From positions 868,001 to 932,000 of the forward strand of contig NZ_CP063845.1 in the NCBI RefSeq assembly GCF_021018745.1: a stretch of DNA of 64,000 nucleotides, written 5' to 3'. Below the pieces are notes generated by a model that did no database searches, had not been told where the DNA came from, and saw only the letters and a list, made by a program, of their open reading frames with translations. The position numbers were made by a program, and so were the translations under genes. Positions 25,326 through 34,235 of the stretch are shown one piece after another; positions within the stretch are counted from its first letter, which is position 1; each line of letters opens with the position of its first letter. This DNA comes from Gloeobacter morelensis MG652769 (GTDB lineage: Bacteria; Cyanobacteriota; Cyanobacteriia; Gloeobacterales; Gloeobacteraceae).

Positions 25326-27500
25326 ATGGCCACGTTTCTACTGGAAATCGGCACCGAGGAATTGCCCGCGAGCTTTGTGCCCGGCGCCCTGGCCCAACTG
25401 GAGGCGCGGGTGCGTTCCACTTTGGCGCAAGCGCAGATCACAGCGGAAAAATTGAAGTTATTCGGAACCCCCCGGCGGCTGGCGGTGCTCGCCGAGGGAT
25501 TGCCCGACCGCCAGCCCGACCGCGAAGAAGAACTCAAAGGCCCCCCCGCCCGGGTGGCCTTCGACGCCGGGGGCCGCCCCACTGCGCAGGCGGAAGGTTT
25601 CGCGCGCAAAGCCGGCGTGGCGGTGGGCGATCTGAGCGTGCGCGCCACCGAGAAGGGTGCAGTCGTCTTTGCCGTGCGCCGCCTCGAGGGCCGACCGGTG
25701 ACCAAGTTGCTCGCCGAGCAGATCCCCGAGTGGATAACCGGCCTCGAAGGGCCGCGGCTGATGCGGTGGGCTGACGGCGACTTGCGCTTCAGCCGCCCGA
25801 TTCGCTGGCTGGTGGCCCTGGTAGATAGTGACGTGCTGCCGGTGGCAATAGCCGGGGTGAGCGCGGGGCGCACCAGCCGCGGCCACCGGGTGCTCCACCC
25901 CGAACCGCTCGAACTGGCCACCGCCGCCGACTACCCGGCGGCCCTCGCAGCGGCCTTTGTGCTCGCCGACCCCGAGGTGCGGCGCGAGCGCATCCGCACC
26001 GGCATCGCGGCGGTGGCGGAGCAACTGGGGGCGGAGGCGGAAGTACCGGCGGCCCTGCTGGAGGAAGTCAATTTTCTGGTGGAGTGGCCGACGGCGGTGG
26101 CGGGGCAGTTCGAGAGCGAATTTTTGAGCTTGCCCACTGCGGTGATCAAAACCGAGATGATCGCCCACCAGCGCTACTTTCCCCTGCACCGACCGGGCGA
26201 CCCCGAAGCCCTGATTCCCCGCTTCATCACCGTGAGCAACGGCGACCCGCGCTACAGCGAACTGATCGCCCGGGGCAACGGCCGGGTGATCCGCGCCCGC
26301 CTCGCCGACGGCCGCTTCTTCTTTGAAGAGGACCGCAAACAGCCTTTGGAGAAGTTCCTGGGCAAACTGCAATCGGTCACCTTTCAGGAGAGCCTCGGTT
26401 CGGTGGCCGAGCGCGTCGAGCGCCTCGAAGCGATCGCCCTCTGGCTGTGCGGGCATCTGGGCCTGGGCGGCGAGCAGACCCGGCTGGTGGCGCGCACCGC
26501 CCACCTGTGCAAAGCGGACCTGGCCACCCAGATGGTCTACGAATTTCCCGAACTGCAGGGACTGGTGGGGCGCGACTACGCCCGCCTCGACGGCGAAGAT
26601 CCGACTGTCTGCGCCGGGATTGCCGAGCACTACCAGCCGCGCAACGTCGAGGACGACCTGCCTGCGAGCCTGACCGGACAGGTAGTCGGGATCGCCGATC
26701 GCCTGGAGACGCTCGTGGGTATCTTCGGCCTGGGGATGCTCCCGAGCGGCTCCTCCGACCCGTTCGCCCTGCGCCGCGCCGCCCTCACGGTGGTGCGCAT
26801 CGGCTGGGACACCGACTTTGAGCTGGATCTGGTGGAAGCCCTCGGCTTCACCGTCGAACTATTCGCCTGCCGGCAACTGCTCAAGCAACCCGCCGATACC
26901 CTCCTTGACCAGCTGTGCGACTGGTTCGCCCAGAGGCTCTACGGCCTGCTCGTCGAGCGCGACGGCCTCGATTACGATCTGGTGCTCGCCGTGCTGGGGG
27001 CCGCGGATACCGGCTACACCCGCCGCGCCCTGGCCAACCTGCGCGCCCTGAAGTTGCGGCTCGACACGCTGGTGGCCGCCCGCAAAAGCGGGTTACTCGC
27101 GCAGATTTATGAGACTGCCGTGCGCGTCGCCCGGCTGGCGGGTAAGGCCGGGATTGGCGATCTCAGCCTCGAAAACTTCGATGCGCAGCTGGTGGCCGAC
27201 CCGGCAGAAGCAGCGCTGTGCGAAGCGGTCCAAAAGTTTGCCGCCACCGCCGAAGCCGCCGAGGCCCAAGAGGATTATTCTGCCCTGCTGGGCGCCCTCG
27301 GTGAACTCGCCCCCCAGCTCGGTCGCTTCTTTGATGCTGTGATGGTGATGGTGCCCGACGAAACCTTGCGCACCAACCGCCTGCGGCTGCTCGCGGTCAT
27401 CGACAACAACGCTCGCCGCTGCTTCGATGTCACCCAGGTCGTCATGGCCGGCGGCCAGAGCGATAATGATCCCATTCACCCCAAGGTGCGCCATGGCTGA
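25326..27500 (+). CDS. glyS: Glycyl-tRNA synthetase beta subunit
   Basis: A 724-residue beta subunit of the bacterial alpha2beta2 glycyl-tRNA synthetase. It begins MATFLLEIGTEELPASFVP, the family signature, followed by 'FGTPRRLAVLAEGLPDRQPDREEELKGPP', 'EWPTAVAGQFESEFLSLP', 'MIAHQRYFPLH', 'FISVSNGD'-like 'FITVSNGDPRYS', and the HD-domain region AHLCKADLATQMVYEFPELQG. The alpha subunit (glyQ) is not in the window. The 3' end overlaps the ferredoxin-like gene by 8 nt, which suggests coupling. Confidence 0.95.
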   Translation: MATFLLEIGTEELPASFVPGALAQLEARVRSTLAQAQITAEKLKLFGTPRRLAVLAEGLPDRQPDREEELKGPPARVAFDAGGRPTAQAEGFARKAGVAVGDLSVRATEKGAVVFAVRRLEGRPVTKLLAEQIPEWITGLEGPRLMRWADGDLRFSRPIRWLVALVDSDVLPVAIAGVSAGRTSRGHRVLHPEPLELATAADYPAALAAAFVLADPEVRRERIRTGIAAVAEQLGAEAEVPAALLEEVNFLVEWPTAVAGQFESEFLSLPTAVIKTEMIAHQRYFPLHRPGDPEALIPRFITVSNGDPRYSELIARGNGRVIRARLADGRFFFEEDRKQPLEKFLGKLQSVTFQESLGSVAERVERLEAIALWLCGHLGLGGEQTRLVARTAHLCKADLATQMVYEFPELQGLVGRDYARLDGEDPTVCAGIAEHYQPRNVEDDLPASLTGQVVGIADRLETLVGIFGLGMLPSGSSDPFALRRAALTVVRIGWDTDFELDLVEALGFTVELFACRQLLKQPADTLLDQLCDWFAQRLYGLLVERDGLDYDLVLAVLGAADTGYTRRALANLRALKLRLDTLVAARKSGLLAQIYETAVRVARLAGKAGIGDLSLENFDAQLVADPAEAALCEAVQKFAATAEAAEAQEDYSALLGALGELAPQLGRFFDAVMVMVPDETLRTNRLRLLAVIDNNARRCFDVTQVVMAGGQSDNDPIHPKVRHG

Positions 27501-27741
27501 GCAATCCCCGATCCGGGTGCACTTTCTGCCCGATAACCTGAGTGTGACCGCCCAGAGCGGCGAACTGTTGCTCGAATGCGCCGAGCGCGCCGGTGTGCGC
27601 ATCCCGACCGGTTGCCTGATGGGATCGTGCCATGCTTGCGAAGTCGAAATCGACGGCCAAGGTCCAGTATGCTCCTGCATCACCCCCGTGCGGGGCAGCG
27701 GCGAAATCACTGTACAACTCTATAGCGATCCGCTCTGGTAA
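27493..27741 (+). CDS. Small 2Fe-2S ferredoxin-like protein
   Basis: An 82-residue plant-type [2Fe-2S] domain with the cluster motif in IPTGCLMGSCHACEVEI (C-x4-C-x2-C) and the fourth cysteine in 'GPVCSCITPV'. The region before it, FLPDNLSVTAQSGELLLECAERAGV, has the usual beta-grasp start. The ATG at 27493 lies inside the glyS 3' end (overlap 8 nt). Some plant-type positions around the cluster differ, as is typical of minor ferredoxins. Its redox partner is unknown. Confidence 0.85.
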   Translation: MAEQSPIRVHFLPDNLSVTAQSGELLLECAERAGVRIPTGCLMGSCHACEVEIDGQGPVCSCITPVRGSGEITVQLYSDPLW

Positions 27742-27905
27742 ATTTGATCCGGGCGCACCCGCACCGGGTACGAGCTTGAGAAAAGGCCAGGCGGTCACGA
27801 CCATTTTTTCGTAAAACAGTAGCGATTTATACCAGAGCTGAAGGACTTTCCTCTATCCTAAAGAGCAGGCTGGACCGCCGACCTGTTCCCTAATTGTGAG
27901 GATGC

Positions 27906-28316
27906 ATGGCTCGCAAGCGCAACCGCTCGTTGAACCGCGTTGAAGTCGATTGCCCTTCCTGTGGAGAGCGCCTTTGGCGCGGCTGTGGTCAGAAGCATCA
28001 CCTCTTTTCGAGCAGCGCCGAGCAGACCCGCGAACTGACGGGTATCACCCGCAAGAAGGCCGTTCTGTTGCACACCGACACCACCACCTGGGTCGACCGC
28101 AGCCGCTGGATCGAAGCGTTTTTCTGCCCCGATCATGGGCAGGTGTGGATCATCTGCACCCGCGGCGACGACGGTCAGGTCACCGGCGAGGTGGCGCCGA
28201 GCCGGTTGTGGTTGCAGACGACCGGTACGATCGACCCGAGCAAGCCCAATCCGTCGGTGAGCGAGTTTACCTACCGCATGAGCCGCAGAAGCAGCGTGCA
28301 GACCCGCTGCGAATAG
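27906..28316 (+). CDS. Cyanobacterial hypothetical protein with Zn-ribbon-like cysteines
   Basis: A 136-residue protein with a basic start (MARKRNRSLNRVEVDC), a CPSCGERLWRGCG cluster at residues about 16-28 and a second FFCPDHGQVW pair around residue 73, together fit for one zinc site. The rest includes 'RELTGITRKKAVLLHTDTTTWVDRSRWIEAF' and a conserved-looking 'PSVSEFTYRMSRR' near the C-terminus. It has no signal peptide or transmembrane segment. Placed between the glyS-ferredoxin pair and the Ycf46-like gene, all on the plus strand. Function unknown. Confidence 0.7.
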   Translation: MARKRNRSLNRVEVDCPSCGERLWRGCGQKHHLFSSSAEQTRELTGITRKKAVLLHTDTTTWVDRSRWIEAFFCPDHGQVWIICTRGDDGQVTGEVAPSRLWLQTTGTIDPSKPNPSVSEFTYRMSRRSSVQTRCE

Positions 28317-28375
28317 CTTGCCCCCGGCAATAAGCGGGCCAACAATAGAAAAGCGTATCCCACCTTGCCCGTGCC

Positions 28376-29884
28376 ATGGACTTTGCCGCCGAACTGGACT
28401 TGCTGATTCGCGCCCGCTACCCGCTGCTGTATATCGTCTCGGCCGAAGAAGAGCGCGCCGAGCAGGCGATTGCCCGGGCGAGCGGCCGGACCATCTACTG
28501 CTGGGACTTTGTGGAAGGCTACCAGCACGAGGGGGTCGATGCCGGTTTTGCCCGTTCCAACCCGCTGGCGGCCCTCGAATTTGTCGAAAGAATCCGGCCC
28601 GACGCCCAGGCGGTCTTCGTGCTGCGCGATTTTCACCGCTTTCTCGAAGACATCGCCATCGGCCGCAAATTGCGCAATCTGGCCCGCCGCCTGCGCGCCC
28701 AGCCTAAGACGGTGATCTTTTTGGCGCCGCGCCTTGTGGTCCCTGCGGATCTGGCCGAGGAGGTGACGGTGCTCGAATTTCCGCTGCCCACCGGCAAAGA
28801 AATCGACCGTGAGATCGAGCAGCTGCTGGGTAGTCGAGCGCCGGTCCAGGGTTTTCAGCGCGAGGAGCTGGTCAAAGCCTGCCAGGGGCTCTCCCTCAAC
28901 CGGGTGCGCCAGGTGGTGGGCAAAGCGATTGCCCGCTCGGGTTCGCTCGACAGTTCGGACCTCGAACTGATTCTCGAAGAGAAAAAACAAAAAATTCGCC
29001 AGACCCAGATTCTGGAGTTTTACCCGGCCACCGAGTCGATCACCGACATCGGCGGCCTCGACCAGCTCAAAGAATGGCTGATGCGGCGGGGGGCGGCCTT
29101 CAGCGACCAGGCCCGCCGCTACGGGCTGCCGCACCCGCGCGGGTTGCTGTTGGTGGGCGTGCAGGGCACCGGCAAATCGCTCACCGCCAGGGCGATCGCC
29201 CACCACTGGCATCTGCCCCTGCTCAGGCTCGATGTCGGGCGCCTTTTCGCGGGCCTGGTGGGCGAGTCGGAGGCGCGCACCCGCCAGATGATCCAGCTGG
29301 CCGAGGCGCTTGCGCCGTGCGTGCTCTTTGCCGATGAAATCGACAAAACCTTCGGGAGTCTCACCGGCGGCGATGCCGGGACGGCCAGCCGCGTGTTTGC
29401 GACGTTTCTCACCTGGATGGCCGAGAAGACCTCGCCGGTGTTCGTGGTGGCCACCGCCAACGACGTGCATCGCCTGCCGCCGGAACTGCTGCGCAAGGGC
29501 CGCTTCGACGAGGTGTTCTTCGTCAACCTGCCTTCGCAGGCTGAGCGCCAGGAAATCTTTCAGGTGCACCTGGGCAAGCTGCGGCCCCACAATCTGCGCG
29601 CCTACGACATCGACCGCCTCGCCTACGAGACGCCGGATTTTAGCGGGGCTGAAATCGAGCAGATCATCGTCGAGGCGATGCACACGGGTTTTTCGCAAAG
29701 CCGCGACTTTACCACCGACGATATTCTGCAGGCGGTCACCCAGATCGTCCCCCTGGCGCGCACGGCCCAGGAGCAGATCGAAGCGCTCCAGCAGTGGGCC
29801 GCCGCCGGCAAGGCGCGTATGGCTTCCCGCCAACCGGGGATTCTCAGTTCGCTGCAGCGTCGGTTAGAGTCATCTGAGGAGTAG
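28376..29884 (+). CDS. ycf46: Ycf46-like AAA+ ATPase
   Basis: A 502-residue AAA+ protein with the Ycf46 arrangement. The N-terminal approximately 200 residues (starting [20 protein letters not shown]) look like a degenerate ATPase domain. A linker has '[16 protein letters not shown]', then comes a full AAA module with Walker A '[15 protein letters not shown]', Walker [12 protein letters not shown], sensor '[26 protein letters not shown]' (second region of homology with arginine fingers), and a helical lid ending [14 protein letters not shown]. Ycf46 in cyanobacteria and algal plastids is linked to inorganic carbon use and photosynthesis regulation; exact substrate unknown. It sits 11 bp before the TPR gene and is probably cotranscribed with it. 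Confidence 0.9.
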   Translation: MDFAAELDLLIRARYPLLYIVSAEEERAEQAIARASGRTIYCWDFVEGYQHEGVDAGFARSNPLAALEFVERIRPDAQAVFVLRDFHRFLEDIAIGRKLRNLARRLRAQPKTVIFLAPRLVVPADLAEEVTVLEFPLPTGKEIDREIEQLLGSRAPVQGFQREELVKACQGLSLNRVRQVVGKAIARSGSLDSSDLELILEEKKQKIRQTQILEFYPATESITDIGGLDQLKEWLMRRGAAFSDQARRYGLPHPRGLLLVGVQGTGKSLTARAIAHHWHLPLLRLDVGRLFAGLVGESEARTRQMIQLAEALAPCVLFADEIDKTFGSLTGGDAGTASRVFATFLTWMAEKTSPVFVVATANDVHRLPPELLRKGRFDEVFFVNLPSQAERQEIFQVHLGKLRPHNLRAYDIDRLAYETPDFSGAEIEQIIVEAMHTGFSQSRDFTTDDILQAVTQIVPLARTAQEQIEALQQWAAAGKARMASRQPGILSSLQRRLESSEE

Positions 29885-29895
29885 TCACACTACCC

Positions 29896-30699
29896 ATGGG
29901 GCTCAGAGCGCTCATCGACGCCGAATACCACCTCGATCGCGCCAGTGCCCGGGCGCGTCGGGGCGACTGGCGCGCGGCGGCGGCCGAGTACGAGTCCGCC
30001 CACCGCTGTGACCCCGAGAGTATCGAAGCGCTGGTCAACCTGGGGATCGCCTGTTTGCACCTGGGTGAACTGGAGCGGGCGGTCACCAGTTTTAGCGGGG
30101 CCCTCAGTCTCGAACCGACCCACCCGCTGGCCCTCTACAACCGCAGCCTGGCGCGGGTGCGCAGCGGCGATCGCGAAGGGGCCATCGCCGACCTGGATGC
30201 CGCCATTGCCGCCAGACCCGATTTTGCCGCCGCCTACGGCAATCGTGGGGCACTGCACGTTGAAACGGGCCGCCTTGAGGCGGCGCTCGCCGACTACGAC
30301 CAGGCCATTCGTCTAACTCCCAAGCGCGCCGAATTCTGGAGCAACCGCGCTGCGGCCCACCTGGCCTGCGCCCGCCCGCAGCAGGCGGTGGCCGACGCCA
30401 GTTTCGCCGTGCGCTGCAATCCACGCTTTGCTCCGGCCCACCACAACCGCGGCGAAGCCCGCTCAGCTTTGGGCGACCCGGCCGGGGCCGCCGCCGATTT
30501 TACCGCCGCGCTTGCCCTCGACCCCTCCTACGCAAGCGCCTATCTGGGCCGGGCGCGCTGCCGCCTGGTGCTGGGCGAGGCGGCGGGCCGCACCGACGCG
30601 GCGACGGCAGCCAAGCTGTTTGCCGCAGGTGGCGAGGAGGCGCTTGCCCGGCAGGCCCTGGCCTTGATTGAAGAACTGCCGCCCGCTTCGATGGCCTAG
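29896..30699 (+). CDS. TPR-repeat protein
   Basis: A 267-residue protein made of about six to seven tetratricopeptide repeats. Repeated pairs such as 'EALVNLGIACLHLGELERAVTSFSGALSLEPTHPLALYNRSLARVRSGDREGAIADLDAAI' follow the 34-residue TPR spacing. There is no signal peptide, so it is likely a cytosolic scaffold. The gene follows the Ycf46-like ATPase directly. Its last 175 bp are duplicated at 34266-34440 at about 95% identity, on the far side of the IS cluster. Confidence 0.85.
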   Translation: MGLRALIDAEYHLDRASARARRGDWRAAAAEYESAHRCDPESIEALVNLGIACLHLGELERAVTSFSGALSLEPTHPLALYNRSLARVRSGDREGAIADLDAAIAARPDFAAAYGNRGALHVETGRLEAALADYDQAIRLTPKRAEFWSNRAAAHLACARPQQAVADASFAVRCNPRFAPAHHNRGEARSALGDPAGAAADFTAALALDPSYASAYLGRARCRLVLGEAAGRTDAATAAKLFAAGGEEALARQALALIEELPPASMA

Positions 30700-30767
30700 A
30701 AGCTAAAGCATTATCTTGGTCTTAAGTTAGATTTGCAAACAGCCTCAATAAACGGGTTGAGAGGAAT

Positions 30768-31796
30768 GGCTCTCCTGAGTCCATGGTGTATGCTGTATAG
30801 CACCATACATTCTGCCAATGAGTATCGAACTGACGCAACTGCTCGGGCTACCCAACGTTTATGTCGAACGGCAGTCCATCGATGAACGGGGCATTATCTT
30901 CTATCTCAAGCCGCTTGCTCCAGGTATACTCTGCGGCGGTTGCGGCCAGTTTACCGACCGCGAACATCAAGCACGTCCCCTGCACATCCGAGACTTGAAA
31001 ATACGTAAAATGCCCGTATTTTTGCACATTCCTCGAAGACAATTTTACTGCCAAACCTGCGAACGCTACTGTACCGAACAACTGGATTTCGTCGATTGGC
31101 GACGGCGACACACCCGCCGTTTCGAGCAGGATATCTACGAGCGGGTACCCGCCTCAAGTCTCGAACAGATTGCGCGCGAAGAAGGCATCAGTCCAGACGA
31201 AGTACGAGGCATGTTCGAGCATGTGGCCAGGCAGTTAAAAAAAAGACTGGGGCCCCGTCAAGCGCATCAGCATCGATGAGTTTAGTGGGCGGCGCGGCCA
31301 CGATTTTAAAACGGTACTTTGCGATATCGAGACTGGCGAATTGCTGGAGGTCATCGATAGTCACAAACAAAAAGAGATCATTGAAAGCCTTTGCCTGCAA
31401 GCGCTTGAGGTGCGCGAAGCTATTGAAGAAGTGAGCATCGACATGTGGGGAGGTTTTCGAAAGGTTGTCCAGGAAGCCTTTCCCAATGCTGTGATTGTCT
31501 ACGACCGGTTTCACGTGATGCGGATGGTGAACGAAGAGGTCAAGAAGATTGCTCGCCAATGTGGCTTGGGCAAGCGCAAGGAGCAATTTTTGCTCCTAAA
31601 GAATGGAGTGGACTTGAATGCCGGGCAGAAAGTTCAGCTAGAAACCTATCTGCAGATCGACAAACGTTTACGCAAAGCGTATGAATACAAAGAGGAATTT
31701 CGGTGGATTTATGAGAGGAGTCAGAGTGTAGATGAAGGTCAGCAGAAGTTGGAAGACTGGCTTTTGAAAGCCCGCAAGGTATATGGGAAGGTGGTG
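30768..31796 (+). mobile_element. ISL3-family element, copy 1, 3' end lost
   Basis: The left terminal repeat GGCTCTCCTGAGTCCATGG starts at 30768 and matches the ends of the complete copy at 62355-63585. The element is then apparently identical to that copy until 31796, where it is cut by the IS3 element that begins TGAC at 31797. About 200 bp including the right terminal repeat are missing, and no target-site duplication can be checked. The transposase frame is broken twice (A8 tract and 3' truncation), so this copy cannot move by itself. Confidence 0.85.
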
Positions 31797-31799
31797 TGA
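30818..31799 (+). pseudogene. ISL3-family transposase, truncated copy
   Basis: The first frame (30818-31279, 153 residues) holds the Zn-finger of ISL3 transposases (ILCGGCGQFTDREHQ and FYCQTCERYCTE) and the helix-turn-helix. It stops shortly after an A8 run (31237-31244). The +1 frame carries on with DWGPVKRISIDEFSGRRGHDF (start of the DDE catalytic domain) and reads to 31799, ending GKVV where the IS3 element is joined. The full-length copy continues for about 50 residues more. The A8 break is shared by both copies, whereas the 3' loss is specific to this one. Confidence 0.85.
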
Positions 31800-31852
31800 C
31801 TTGACCCCGAATAATGAGCCGCTGAAAAAGTGAGCTTCCAGTCTGGCTGTCA

Positions 31853-32758
31853 TCATCGTACAGGTTGATGCCCGAGGGGCGACAACGGAGCCCCGACGGC
31901 AGCGAGCTGTTGCAGGAACTCCATCGGGCTTGCCCCTCCCAAAGCACTGTGCGGCCGGTAGGTGTTGTAATCTAGCCGCCATGCCTCAATGGTCCGCCGT
32001 GCGTCCGGTACGTTCAGGAAATAGTGCGCGTTGAGGCATTCATCCCGGAATTTGCCGTTGAAACTTTCGATGTGCGGCTTGTCGGTCGGCTTGCCCGGAC
32101 GGGTGAAGGCGATGCGCACGCCACGTCGGGCGGCCCACTCGGCCAGCGTTCGGCAGACGAACTCCGGTCCGTTGTCCACCAGCAATTGCTCGGGCAACTG
32201 CCGCCGGGTGGCCAGACTCTCCAGCACCCGCACGACCCGCGCTGAAGGCAAAGAGGTATCCACTTCTATCTGTGGGCACTCCCGGCTGTAGATATCCACG
32301 ATTGTCAGGGTCCGCAGTTTGCGTCCGTCCGCTAAGGCATCCTCGACAAAGTCCAGGCTCCATACCTGATTGGGACGTTCCAAGCCAGGCACCTCCGGCC
32401 GCTCGCACGGCCGGGTGCGGGGCTTACGCTTTTTTGGGCGCACCAGGGTCGTTGGGGCAACGACCCACCAGCAGTCCCTCCCTGGTGCACAGCCGGTAGA
32501 TTTTTTTGGCGTTGACGAGCGTGCCTTCGCGCCTCAGCAGCAGCGTCAGCCGTCGATAGCCGTAACGTGGGCGCTCGGCGGCCAACTGCTTCAATCGCTC
32601 GACAAGCACCGGGTCGTCCTTACGGCGCAGGAGAAGACGGGCGGTGGAACGATGCAAGCCCAGCAGCCGACAGGCCCGCCTCTGGGAGAACTGCAGGTCG
32701 GTCTGCAGGAAGGCGACGGCCTGACGTTTGGCCGCTGGGCTCAGAATTTTTTTGACAG
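31853..32758 (-). pseudogene. IS3-family OrfB (DDE integrase) interrupted by a 21-bp palindrome
   Basis: The 5' part (minus strand from about 32758) reads ILSPAAKRQAVAFLQTDLQF..LLVGRCPNDPG and then stops near 32424. The 3' part (from 32443) reads RPKKRKPRTRPCERPEVP and holds the rve integrase core, with WSLDFVEDAL (first Asp), LLVDNGPEF (second Asp) and HIESFNGKFRDECLN (Glu). The break is caused by 25 inserted bases: a 21-bp palindrome (32446-32466) plus a 4-bp duplication ACCA. Without it the frame is continuous. Confidence 0.85.
32446..32466. repeat. 21-bp palindromic insertion in IS3 copy A
   Basis: On the plus strand it is GGGTCGTTG, a GGG centre, then CAACGACCC, flanked by ACCA on both sides (32442-32445 and 32467-32470). 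Comparison with the uninterrupted reading frame of the related copy at 33.5 kb shows that this palindrome plus one ACCA are extra. The same palindrome is present at 33409-33429 at a different site in the second IS3 copy. Confidence 0.8.
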
Positions 32759-33043
32759 CACCGCCTTGAGGGCATGGATGTCGAGGGCCTGGTCGGCAAC
32801 GATTTGTTTGAGCTTGCGGTTTTCTTCCTCCAGGTCTTTGAGGCGTTGGGCTTCGGAGATTTCCATGCCGCCGTACTTGGCTTTCCAGCGGTAGTAGGTC
32901 TGCTCGCTGATACCATGCCTGCGGCAAAGTTCTGCCACGTTCGCTCCAGCCAGCCCCTCGTTGAGGATGGCAATCATCTGCTCGGTGGTGAACCGACTTT
33001 TCTTCATGGTCGTCCTCGCGGTGTGGTTCGCCGGAAGACTCAC
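32741..33043 (-). CDS. IS3-family OrfA transposase subunit (element A)
   Basis: A 100-residue protein with the OrfA helix-turn-helix: MKKSRFTTEQMIAILNEG, 'VAELCRRHGISEQTYYRWKAKYGG' and the C-terminal leucine-zipper-like helix EAQRLKDLEEENRKLKQIV. The likely start is MKKSRF at about 33007. It ends TCA AAA AAA TTC TGA; the A_AAA_AAA heptamer (plus-strand T7 at 32747-32753) is the canonical IS3 slippery site, from which a -1 shift enters the orfB frame (ILSPAAKRQ). Confidence 0.88.
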   Translation of the reverse strand: MSLPANHTARTTMKKSRFTTEQMIAILNEGLAGANVAELCRRHGISEQTYYRWKAKYGGMEISEAQRLKDLEEENRKLKQIVADQALDIHALKAVLSKKF

Positions 33044-33084
33044 ATTCTAAGCGGTTCACTTTTGCGGTCGCACGTCATCAGCAC

Positions 33085-33780
33085 TCCCAAGCGAAACCGG
33101 CCGTTGAAGCTCTCGATGTGCGGTTTGTCGGTCGGCTTGCCAGGACGACTAAACACGATATGCACCCCGCGCTGGGCAGCCCATGCGGCCAAGGCGGTAC
33201 AGATAAACTCTGGACCATTATCGACCAGCACTTTCTGCGGCAGGCGGCGCTTGGCTGCCAGGGCTTCCAAGACCCGCACCACCCGTTGCCCAGGCAAAGA
33301 AGCATCCACCTCGATATGCGGGCACTCCCGGCTGTACACATCCACAATCGTCAAAGTGCGCAGCTTGCGACCGTTAGCCAGGGCATCTTCCACAAAATCC
33401 AGGCTCCAGGGTCGTTGCCCCAACGACCCCCACAATCGATTGGGGCGCTCCGGAGCAGGGGTGGCTGGTGGCTCAGACGAGCGCATCCGAGCTTTGCGCT
33501 TTTTTGGGCGCACCAGCAAGCCTTCCTGGGTGCACAGGCGATAGGCTTTCTTGGCATTGAGAGTGTGCCTTCCCGACGCAGCAGATGGGTTAACCTGCGA
33601 TAGCCAAAGCGCGGCCGCTCGGTCGCCAATTGCCGCAGGCGGGCAATCAGGACCGGGTCGGGGCGCGACGGCTGACCAAGCGAGCGGTGGAACGGTGCAA
33701 CCCCTTTACTCCGACAAGCCCGTCTCTGAGACGTTTGCAGGGCGACCTGCAGATAGACGGCGGCCCGACGCCTGGCCGCT
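33085..33780 (-). pseudogene. IS3-family OrfB, mutated and truncated (element B)
   Basis: Pieces of the integrase are spread over two frames. The 5' part reads ATERPRFGYRRLTHLLRREGTL, then a 1-bp deletion (CTC-TC-AAT where copy A has CTC-GTC-AAC) shifts the frame. The rest (LVRPKKRKARMRSS..ERPNRLW, WSLDFVEDALANG, VDNGPEF, KPTDKPHIESFNGRF) continues in the other frame and is cut off at the boundary with element A. An in-frame 8-residue insertion (GSLGQRPW) corresponds to the palindrome at 33409-33429. Confidence 0.8.
33409..33429. repeat. 21-bp palindromic insertion in IS3 copy B
   Basis: On the plus strand it is GGGTCGTTG, a CCC centre, then CAACGACCC, flanked by CCA on both sides (33406-33408 and 33430-33432). 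It adds exactly 24 bp (8 codons) to orfB and so leaves the frame open. Its centre is the reverse of the copy at 32446, so the two copies sit in opposite orientation at different sites of related genes. Confidence 0.8.
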
Positions 33781-33784
33781 GGGG

Positions 33785-34087
33785 TCAGAATTTTTTTGAG
33801 ACGACCGCCTTGAGTGCCTGATTATCCAGGCTGAGGTCGGCTACCAAGCGTTTGAGTCGGGCATTCTCGTCTTTGAGGTCCTTGAGACGCCTGGCCTCGG
33901 AGATTTCCATTCCGCCGTACTTCGCTTTCCAGCGATAGTAGGTCTGTTCGCTGATGCCGTGCCTGCGGCACAGTTCCGTCACCGTGGCTCCGGCCTGTCC
34001 TTCGCCCAGGATAGCGATCATCTGCTCGGTGGTGAACCGACTTTTCTTCATGGTCTTCCTCTCGGTGTGGTCGGCCGGAAGACTCAC
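33785..34087 (-). CDS. IS3-family OrfA transposase subunit (element B)
   Basis: A 100-residue OrfA, intact, closely similar to the one in element A (MKKSRFTTEQMIAILGEG; VTELCRRHGISEQTYYRWK), with differences spread along the gene, so the two elements are relatives and not recent copies. The 3' end again holds the A_AAA_AAA slippery heptamer (plus-strand T7 at 33791-33797) before TTC TGA. Its orfB partner is broken, so only OrfA can be made. Confidence 0.85.
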   Translation of the reverse strand: MSLPADHTERKTMKKSRFTTEQMIAILGEGQAGATVTELCRRHGISEQTYYRWKAKYGGMEISEARRLKDLKDENARLKRLVADLSLDNQALKAVVSKKF

Positions 34088-34235
34088 ATTCTAGGCGGTT
34101 CACTTTCACGGTTGCATGTCACGCGAGCTCTGAGCTTGATGCACTTTTCTGTACTGTGCACTGGTTACCATGGCAGCTTTGCAAAAGGACTTCCCGCATT
34201 GGCTAAGTGTCATCATTAACAGTCAGGCGGCTTCA

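Larger units (their letters stand above)
31797..33077 (-). mobile_element. IS3-family element A, complete ends
   Basis: A 1281-bp element with IS3-type ends TGACTTGACCCCG (from 31797) and its partner TGACGTGCGACCGC reading inward from 33077. It carries orfA and a broken orfB on the minus strand. The flanks (GTG on the left, TCA on the right) do not match, so no target duplication is seen. Left of it is a truncated ISL3 element and right of it a truncated IS3 relative, suggesting deletions adjacent to this element after insertion. Confidence 0.8.
33078..34121 (-). mobile_element. IS3-family element B, 3' end lost
   Basis: A relative of element A whose 5' terminal repeat (TGACATGCAACCGTG reading inward from 34121) is intact, while the distal end, including the end of orfB and the other terminal repeat, is replaced by element A at 33077/33078. 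About 240 bp are missing. It carries orfA, a mutated orfB and the second palindrome insertion. Confidence 0.75.

Noticed and set aside
28271-29833. A 520-residue minus-strand frame
   Set aside because: Antisense to the Ycf46-like ATPase, whose Walker motifs are clear; the antisense product has no recognisable motif.
31237-31244. The A8 frame break as a simple sequencing error
   Set aside because: The same 8 A and the same break are present in the second, complete copy at 63109-63116.
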